DNA from: Narthecium ossifragum
Taxonomy: Eukaryota > Streptophyta > Magnoliopsida > Dioscoreales > Nartheciaceae
DNA length: 64,000 nt
Assembly: GCA_963920575.1 (NCBI GenBank)
Contig: OY986969.1
Location: 5,528,001-5,592,000, forward strand
Reading direction: 5' to 3'
Shown here: piece by piece, positions 55,664 through 64,000 of the stretch
How positions within the stretch are numbered: position 1 is the stretch's first letter
How the letters are laid out: each line of letters opens with the position of its first letter
The notes under the pieces: model-generated
Seen by the model: the letters and a program-made list of their open reading frames with translations, nothing else
What the model was told of the DNA's origin: nothing
The model's database searches: none
Made by a program: the position numbers and the translations under genes

Positions 55664-58600
55664 ATGAGGTAGGAATCTGGCCCTTTGTCCTTTACGTCTT
55701 CTTTCGGTTCTTTTTATGGGTTTTATCGACTGTTTTGGAGGATGTTGTGCTTCGGACGAAAGAATTGTGGATCGGTGGTGCTTGATTGGATGCTTCTGGT
55801 TTGTGATGGGTTTTGGCGGTTTTTCGTGGGGATGTGTGATTTTGGATCCAAGTTTGGTTTCAAGACGTGATCTTGGATCCCTTTACGATTGGATTGCTTT
55901 ATTCGTTGTCGAATTTGAGTCGTGATTGGCGCTGGTGGTGTCTTTTGGACTGGAGTTTGAAGGTTGGAAAGGAAAGAAGAATCTTGGTCTCGAGGAATCT
56001 TGATCAGGAAAGGTTGGGCTTTGGAGGAATCTTGGTCTGGTTTATCTTTGAGTTGGGGTTTTCTTTAGTAGTTTTGGTTGAGAACAGTTATTTTTTAACG
56101 TGTTTGATCAGGAGTTTTGGTTGGAATCTCTTGCTTTTCTGCTTTAAGTATTTGGCGTGGTAAAATACGTTCCTTTGGGACGTTGATTAATTGGTTTTCT
56201 TCTGTGCGTTTCTTGCAGCTCGAAGGAGAAACCCACTCTCGGGTATGTCTATTCCTCCCTTTCCTGTTTATACTATGGGGAATTCCATTTATGCGGTTTA
56301 AACTGCTTGGTTGTTGTGAATCGTGTTGGAGAAGAATTTTTATTGAATGGGAGAGGATCAACTCCTCTTGGTTAGCCCATGCAGTGTTCTACCAAGAAGA
56401 TCCTATTTCAAGTCAAAGAAGGAGTTGGCTGGCTGGTTCTTGAGTGGTACAATAGCTGGTTCTTGAGTGAGACAATAGTTGGCTAGCTGTTTTTGTATAC
56501 TCTAGAATATCCTAGGGAACGAAGATAGTCTGCAGGAGAATAAAATCTAGAATCTAGTTATGGGAGGAAAGGATGTATTGCCAACTTTTAAATTCTTAGT
56601 TGTCAACTGTCTTAGAAATACTTGACAATGAAAGCATTAACTTATGTAGATTTGCTTTTTCCTTAATGAACTTTCATGACAATAGTTGGAAATAAGTTGA
56701 GAAATGTCATCATAACCTTGTCAGCAGCTGTATCACTGTGTCTGGATTCGAGTCACTCAGTCACTTGAAGGGGGTTCAGGAATAAAAAAATGGATTGTCA
56801 TCATCAGCCTTTGGGATCACTATTTTTGATTGAGGCTGTCATCCTGTTATCATAAATACATCATTGTTCCGGTTGTGTTCAGTTGGTCTAGCTAGCATGT
56901 CTATCTTGTTTTTCTTTTTCATGATGTTTTTGACTTGATGGCTAGCAAAAATTGAAACCTCGTACATGAGATCCTTAATAATATAATTGTAGATTTTTCT
57001 TCTTTTTCTGTGTTAAAAAGGCTTGGAGATCCTAAATTTGTTCCTTTGTGCAGAGGCACGCGGATTAAGACCCGCAAAAGGAATATTGCAGCTCCTTTGG
57101 ACCCTGCAACTTTTTCAGATGCAGTGGTCCAGATATATCTGGATAATGCTGGTGATTTGGTAAGCATGACCATCAAATTTCTACTGTTTTATCGTTCTCT
57201 TAGCATGTTTCTAGTGATTCAATATATTCCTTCAAGTTTATTTTTTAAAAAGCAGTAGACTGGATAACTCAGTGAAAATTACATCCTAGCTGATGAGTAA
57301 GAATGAGTTAATATGCAAGATCCGTATTGCTTAAACATGATGCATGATCTACAGGATCCGTATTGCTTAGATGTATTATCTACTGTATAAAGTGCTGAAA
57401 TAATGTAAATCTTTTGTGGATTGAAATGCAAACATTCGTCCTTCATCTAATGGAAATTGGTAAGTTTGATATGATAATCTGTGGCGATCTCATTTGGAAC
57501 AGATTATGGTTTTGTAATTCATCATTGTTGGTATTTTCTGACATGTACATTGCTTTTCTAACTTTGTGTATTAAGTTTTTCTTTATGTATCTTATATGAA
57601 GCATTGCGTTGACAGGAACTTGTTGCCAAAAGCCTTGAATCTTCAGAGCTTAACTTCTCTAGATACGGTGACACCTTTTTTGAGGTATTGATCTTGGAAA
57701 GAAATAGGTTTTGCTTTTCTTCCTTTATGTTGTGAACATCTTGGTGACTATGTTCTCTTTTTGACTGCGTGACCAAATTATGTGCTTTATGTGTATTGAT
57801 GGTGGGTTTGTGTGTGGAGCGAGAGGTCTGGATGCACTTCCTGTACATATATTCGTTGCTTCCATTTAATATGGAGCTCATAAGGATAAATTGCTGATAT
57901 AAATTGGTAAAAGAGCATCACATATGAAGGTTATATGGTGGCTCTATGAGAAGGGTTTGATTTTTCTATATGTAATTGCATGAAAGAAGGTGATAACCTT
58001 TGTTATGCCCTATTGCAATGTGGCATATTTTAGGCTCGTTCTAGTCCAATCCTTAGGTTATATATTAGTTTATTATGTTTCAAAAACAATTCTTGGGAGT
58101 GTTTGGCTTCATAATTTATTTCTGTTTATCAGTTGCACATTTTTTCCCGAGAAACTATGCTTTAAATCAATGATGCTCTGGGACTAACCGCTTGGCTTGT
58201 TTGAGGGAATAAAAGAATGTAGTCATGTAGCTCAAATTGACATGGCCAGGCAGCTCTTGGTCCCTTGAAAGATGGTCTTCTTGGCTTGAGACTGAAAAGA
58301 CAACTACTTTGAAGCTCTAAAGAAAGAGCTAAAGTAGGATGTTTGGACTTTAAAGTAAGAAGAAGAACAAAAAAAAAAGAGCAAGAGAAGAACAACGAAA
58401 TAATTAAGATGAAATTAAAGGTAGCCTTTGTCCTCTGCTCTTGACAACTTTGTATTATTCACCAATATATGGTCTTAAATTGGCCAGCTACCTTGAGTTC
58501 TTAGTCACATTTCTTGCAAGCTTAATGATTATAAAACATACACAGAGGATAAAATTGAGGTCCATCATGCGAAGGCAGAGCTGGTCCCTCAGATTGTTAA

Positions 58601-61600
58601 CAGTGACTCACTAATGGATTGAAGTAATTATGAGTCGCCACTTCCAATCCAGCTGTATTAACAGTTTTGGATTATTAACCTTAGTGTTAGGTTTTTCGTA
58701 TCGTTTTTGTATGTGTCATGCCTATATTTTTGGTCATGACCTTCTTTGTTTTCTTCAGCATGGACCTAAGCTTGTCATGTGCTAATGCATATATATGATC
58801 AACATAATGCTCAGCACAATGATTACTCTTTGAAAATGTTTGTTGTTTGTATTCCTAACACTTGACTCGGCTCAACCTCCTCTTGCTTGGTAGGTTTTTC
58901 ACTTTTGTTTTAGAGAATGCTTTGTTCTCGCAAACGATCACGTTGTGATGACCCTCCCATAGATTTAAGAAATTTACCCATAGATTTTGAAGTAATGCTC
59001 CAACAAGCTGCTGGTTGTGAATGGTCCTTTCGGGTAGGGGTAGGGGTGTCCAAAAAGCCCAAATAGCCTGGCCCGGTACGGGTCTAGCCCAGGCCCGCCA
59101 GGGCCATAGCCCGGTCCGACCCGGGTGTTGGCCCTGCTGGATCGGGCTAATCCGGGTTCAGGGCCGGACCAAGGCCCATTAGCGTAAAACCCGGTGTGGC
59201 CCGACTTTTAAAGAAAAGAGATGACACACTGAGCAATGTGACCGTTTGAGACCTCAATCTAACCGTTTGACTCACATGATTGGGAGAGAGGTGGGCCCCG
59301 ATCCTCTTTTTTTTTTTAGGCCCGGTCCGGTCCAGCCCGGTCTCCAAGCCGGGCAGGGCCATAACTGGGCCGGACCGGGTGGAAGGCATATTGGGCCCGG
59401 TACTGGCCCGGTCCGGTTCGGATGCTTAGTAGGGCCGGACCGGGTATTGCCTCCAACCCTGGCCGGCCCGGATGGACACCCCTAGGTAGGGGTTCCATGC
59501 TAGTCCTGTGAGCCTATGTGTTAACCTCGTATCATTGTAGCCTTTCATCTTTTGGGCATCTTCTATTGATTTGTGGCGTGGAAAGACTTAATCTAAACTA
59601 GAGATAAAGAGATGAAGAGGAAAAAGACAAGCTATGAAGATGGAGTTTGCACAAGAGCTTATAGTTAGTTGATGAATAGACGGTCGGGTTTATCTAATTC
59701 CTGCATAATAGATTAGACCGATTTCTTCTATGGCGACTCAGCCTTTTCGTGACAAAGATCCTTTACACTCCAGAAAGCAAAACAAGGCATTTAAAACTTT
59801 TACTACCACAAGGAAAAGGATAAGAATGATGTTTGACCAGTTCGCAGCAACTCTTTCTTGAGACCTATCTTTATGTAGTCAGGCTGTTCTTCATTTAGAC
59901 CATTGAAGCCAGAAATTATTTCATTGTAGCGAGCAACTAGGGGGGCGTTTGGCGCGTCTGGATCCGCGGGAGCCGTGGGATGGGATCCGCGGAATCCGTT
60001 CCCGCAGATCCCGAATCGGCATCCGCTCGAGAAGAGCGAACGCCGAAATCGGGATCCCGATTTCCGGGACCCGCTTGAGCGCCAAACGGTCGGATCCGCG
60101 GGATCCGGAATCCGCGCATCCAGCGATCTTGCGGATTCGCCGGATCCCGTGTCCGTCAAACGCCCCCTAGTTGGATTATGTCAAAACCACATGAGAATTC
60201 TACGCTTTTGGTGTTTGAGAAGGGTAGAAGCAGATCAAACAATACGAGGCATTTTGGTCATTATTCTCCTTAGGCAACCTAAGGGTTACTTTGTTGGCCT
60301 GTATTGTGTTGGTTGCTGCCTAGTATGTAGAATCCATGTAATTCAGTGGCATGATGTTGATTAGTTATTGTGGCACAATCTTTTCACCATCAAAGCTAAC
60401 TTTTTTATGTTCTCCCTTAATGATTTGATGGTACACGCCAACTTCATACCATGTATTGCCATGCTACAAGCAAGATAAATGCTGGTACCTGGAATGATCA
60501 GTGTCGGCATAGTCTGTGCCCATCAGCGCGGAAAGCTTTGCTTCATGATTCGCATATATACTTCAAAAGACTCTAATCTAATCTCGATCTCTCTCCCTCC
60601 TACTCCCCATCTCTCCTCTCGGCTTGTTGTCATCTTCTCCGCCTGTCTCATTGCCGAGCTCTTCTCTCTCCTTTTATCCCCTTGGCCGATGCAGAATACA
60701 TTGTGATGCAAAGCTCTCCTCTCCTCCGGTCATCCCGATGCCAAGTTCTCCTCTCCTCCTTTAGCCACTTCCTATTTCTCACTCTCACCACCCTGTGCTG
60801 ATACCACGAGGGCTATACCGGCGACATCTACCATGCCGGCCTGTTGGGGACAGAAATCTTTGGCCTAACGTAATACATATTAAACAAAGTTTCAGATCAC
60901 AAGCTATGATAGGGACACACAGGGTTTTGTTATCAATTTTACCTTCAGTGGATTGTGGCTAATTTAGTACAAGTCTTAATAGCATTTGTTGTTATGGCGT
61001 TTCCAGAGGGGTTGAACTGTAAATCTTCTATTTGAATGACCTTGACAGCAGTTTGTCCATCTACTATTGTAATTGCACTGTTGTACCATATTCTCATATC
61101 TAAAGCTAAAGCTAATAGAGAATCTAGTGATCTTGATCCAACATGATTGTCGGTTCAGTTTGAAATTTTCTAAAACTGGCTTTAGGGTGGGTAAATACCC
61201 GTACAGCCACAGTTTTCTCACAAGGAGGATTTGAAGTCATGACCTCACACAGGAGTTTTACAAGCCTTAACTGCTACACCACCACGCTTGTGGTTTATTT
61301 TATATCTGTTTAGACCTGTTTCAATGTGTTTTATTGTTGGGTTCTTATATGCATGTCCTCATAGTTTTCAGTAGATCTAAAGTTCATATTCCCCCCTATG
61401 ATTAGCAACTTACTGACTTGGATAACATTAACTGCAGGTGATTTTCATTGGAAGTCGCACCCAACCCGGTACAATAAAGCCAGATGAAGGAGAGAGGCAC
61501 CCATTTTCTGTTCTAGATTGTGAACCAAAACGTGAAGCTATCTTACCATATGTTCTCTACATACAAAAAATATTGCGCCGAAGGCCATTCTTGATTAAGA

Positions 61601-64000
61601 ATCTAGAAAATGTTATGCGAAAGTTCCTGCAGTCTTTGGAGCTCTTTGAAGACAATGAAAGAAAGAAACTTGCTATTTTCACAGCCCTTACATTTTCTCA
61701 GAAGCTGTCAGGACTTCCACCTGAAACCGTATTCCAGCCAATGATCAAAGATAATCTTGTTGCCAAGGGGATAGTGCTTTCTTTCATCACTGACTTCTTC
61801 AAAGAGTATTTGAAAGAGAACAATTTGGATGATCTCATATCGTTACTGAAGCGGGGTAAAATGGAGGATAATCTCCTTGATTTCTTCCCGACTGCAAAGC
61901 GTTCTCCTGAGGGTTTCTCTGAGCATTTCACGTGAGTTTTCCTCACAGCAAAGATGAACATGTTATTTGTTTGCTGAAACTGTGGGATAATTGTTAACAA
62001 TTCAAAGTTGATTAAAAGTTTGCTAGCAGAACTGGAGCAATGGTCATATGTGCTTGTTAATGATATGGATGTAGCTTGCTGAGAAGGATTGTCATTGTTA
62101 CATTGAGAAGACATCCAATTAGTTGCAGCTATATTGTAGATTCAACGACTATTGTCTTTTATCACAGCATAGTGTACAAAACAATGCACAACCCAGACAT
62201 GCATAGTGTACTATTGCTTGTAGAAGATGTTCATATTTCTCACTGTTTTGTCTTGTGAGCTACATCTTTGGATTCAGGCTTCTCATTCATCCTTCCGTTG
62301 TTGAGGCTGAATTTATTTCATTTTTTCTTTTATATCTCCTGTTAAGGTTTTTTTTTTCCCCTTTGTGTGCATCATTGCAGCAAATAACTTATACCAGCTT
62401 TTGTTATCGTGCCTTATCCAGAAAAGAAGGCTTGGTCCCCCTTGTGGAGTACAATGAGAAGAAAATGTTTGAGGTCAGGCTTAAGGAGATGAAATCAGCT
62501 CTGACAACCCAAATTGCTGAGGAGGCTGACATATCTGAAGTCATAGATACTGTGAAGCAGCGGGTTAAAGATGCTAATTTGCCTGACATTGAGGTTGTGC
62601 GTATGTTGTGGGATGTTCTAATGGATGCTGTTCAGTGGTCTGGCAAGAATCAGCAGCAGAATGCTAATGCTGCACTTCGTCAAGTAAGCACCATGCCCGA
62701 CTTGTCTTTATTTCTCTGGAATTTGGTCTTCATGCGGATAAACTTTCATATTTAACCCTTCCTAATTAGGCGAGAAAGTAGAATGCATTTTTGTGGGATT
62801 GGTTTTTCGGAAGGCCATGATAAATCAGCTGTGTGCAATACACTATGTTGGCTTAATGTATCAGAGGGAAAATTCCTAACGTGATTATCGAGTTTTATAC
62901 TGTGGTGAACCATCTGTCTTCTATCAAGAACAAAGATCGGAAAAAAACTAGAGAACAACTTGACATTTCAGCATTTTGCCTGTCAGGAAATAAAATACTT
63001 TTCTGGTTGCCTAAGCTTCCATTCTGGCAAATAACTGCCTAGCCTGCAGTATTTTTTCTGAACTGTATAGTTCCTTAGTAATATGCTACATTTGTGTACT
63101 TGGCATCCTAACTTGAAAATATGAGATATTTGCCTAACCTTAGATGCTATACGAGATAGAAATAGAACTGCGTATAATTAAGCCGGTTGAAAAGTAATTT
63201 TTTTTTGTTGTGCATGACGTTTGTCATTGTGGTTTATGCAATAATTGTGTTGAGAATTTCTTGACTGAATATTTTTTTCTCTCTTTGAAACATTTTTTCC
63301 CCATGTATCTATTTTATTTGTTGCATCATTGTTGCATTTGTGCCTTTTCCTTGTATAAAAATCAGAAGAAGCTTATGGATCAAGTAAGTTGGGTACTTGA
63401 TGCGTACGTATGGTTTTTTTCTGCAAGTAATCTGCAAGCCTGTCTGGACACATTCAGGTCATTGGTGAAGCAATAGTTGGCACTAATGTATCTCTGACCT
63501 GGTCACACCGACCATGGATTACTGGTTTCTACCTTGGTGCGGTGGTAAAACCATATATGGGCTGCTGGGGACTGAATTAATTTGCTTTGTCATTCATGAA
63601 TGAGGTGGCTCATTTAGTGATACTTGATAGCCAGTGCCAACTAGCCACTGGCTGCAGAAAATAGGTGGATGGATCATTTATGTCCACAGAAAACATCTTA
63701 ATCACTATTTTAAGCATTTGTTGAGTTGTATATAATCTACCAACTGTAGGAATTCGGCTGATATATTGAATTCAACCATTGTTATGATTTCAGGTGAAAA
63801 CATGGGCGAATCTTCTAAATGCTTTTTGCATAAATGGGAAGTTAGAACTTGAACTCATGTACAAGGTTCAGATCCAATGCTATGAAGATGCCAAACTGAT
63901 GAAGTTATTCCCTGAAATTGTGAGGTCCCTCTATGATCAAGATGTACTTGCTGAGGATACTATTCTTCTCTGGTTCCGGAAAGGTACCAATCCAAAGGGC
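55664..64000 (+). CDS. BZW: eIF5-mimic / BZW-type translation regulator (W2 domain), 3' end beyond the window
   Basis: Exons: 55664-55668, 56219-56242, 57054-57159, 57616-57684, 61438-61931, 62422-62683, 63794 to beyond 64000. All visible junctions are GT-AG with matching phases. The first coding exon contributes only ATGAG; with exon 2 this gives MSSKEKPTLGG, the usual N-terminus, followed by TRIKTRKRNIAAPLDPATFS. The 389 residues seen here are continuous and strongly conserved: NFSRYGDTFFE, ILRRRPFLIKNLENVMRKFL, SGLPPETVFQPM, then the W2/eIF5C-type HEAT region (EYNEKKMFEVRLKEMKSA, DVLMDAVQWSGKNQQQ, YEDAKLMKLFPEIVRSLYDQ). Relatives are ~411 aa, so about 20 residues are missing. By family it competes with eIF5 for eIF2 and eIF3 and tunes start-codon selection. 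Intron 4 (57685-61437) carries MITEs and a SINE. Confidence 0.95.
59041..59484. mobile_element. hAT-type MITE in intron 4 of the BZW gene
   Basis: The ends are taggggtgtcc and ggacaccccta and the 8-bp flank ggtagggg is exact (59033-59040 and 59485-59492). The body is dominated by GGCCCGG/CCGGGCC words, so it can pair with itself; the middle (59215-59320) is ordinary sequence. Its ends match the hAT MITE at 11034-11433 (taggggtg), though the body words differ. Confidence 0.85.
59941..60167. mobile_element. 227-bp GGATCCG-rich MITE in intron 4 of the BZW gene
   Basis: The ends are gggggcgtttggcg and gtcaaacgccccc, flanked by TAG on each side (59938-59940 and 60168-60170). A 3-bp duplication with these ends fits a PIF/Harbinger- or CACTA-type element. 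The interior consists of GGATCCG/CGGATCC words that pair across the element. Confidence 0.7.
61190..61295 (-). mobile_element. tRNA-derived SINE in intron 4 of the BZW gene
   Basis: On the minus strand 'tggtgtagcagttaaggctt' matches an A box and 'gacttcaaatcctcc' a B box about 40 bases downstream. It ends just before the acceptor region of exon 5. It is a different SINE from the one at 41850-41990. Confidence 0.5.

Overview
The window is nuclear DNA of a flowering plant, most likely a monocot. The genes are split by long AT-rich GT-AG introns, the intergenic space is packed with solo LTRs, MULEs, hAT MITEs and tRNA-derived SINEs, and the recognisable proteins belong to plant families. The species cannot be named from the sequence. 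There are no prokaryotic, organellar or CRISPR features.

Three host genes look intact, all on the + strand: a GPI-type aspartic protease (8065-21135, 10 exons, 482 aa), an SKU5-like multicopper-oxidase-like protein (38984-45164, 9 exons, 597 aa), and an eIF5-mimic/BZW translation regulator (55664 to beyond 64000, 7 coding exons visible). All exon phases were joined by hand and stay open.

Between and inside these genes lie layers of transposons. 1-7500: nested LTR pieces, a MULE-like MITE and a solo LTR. 21519-28876: a complete 7.36-kb MULE with 43-bp perfect terminal inverted repeats and a 9-bp target duplication. It carries three genes: a mudrA transposase, an OTU-type cysteine protease offset by one frameshift, and, converging from the other end, a plant-mobile-domain (PMD/MAIN-like) gene. 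A ~630-bp nested palindrome lies between the converging 3' ends, and arrays of short CGGTA/TACCG palindromes occupy the 5' regions of both transcription units. This is the most interesting system in the window. 29076-33700: fragments of an LRR receptor kinase and an L-cysteine desulfhydrase, side by side, then split by a solo LTR. 35034-37405: another solo LTR of the same family. 48072-48589 and 51288-52170: non-autonomous or truncated relatives of the big MULE; the latter keeps the PMD start codon and abuts a broken UDP-glucuronate 4-epimerase copy, itself split by a solo LTR of a second family. 49147-50683: a separate Pack-MULE with a captured PPR gene fragment and perfect 9-bp target duplications.

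Another cross-cutting pattern is that unrelated repeats (two LTR families, the MULE family, and a small repeat upstream of all three host genes) each carry clusters of short palindromes whose arm sequence varies between copies while the palindromic symmetry is kept.
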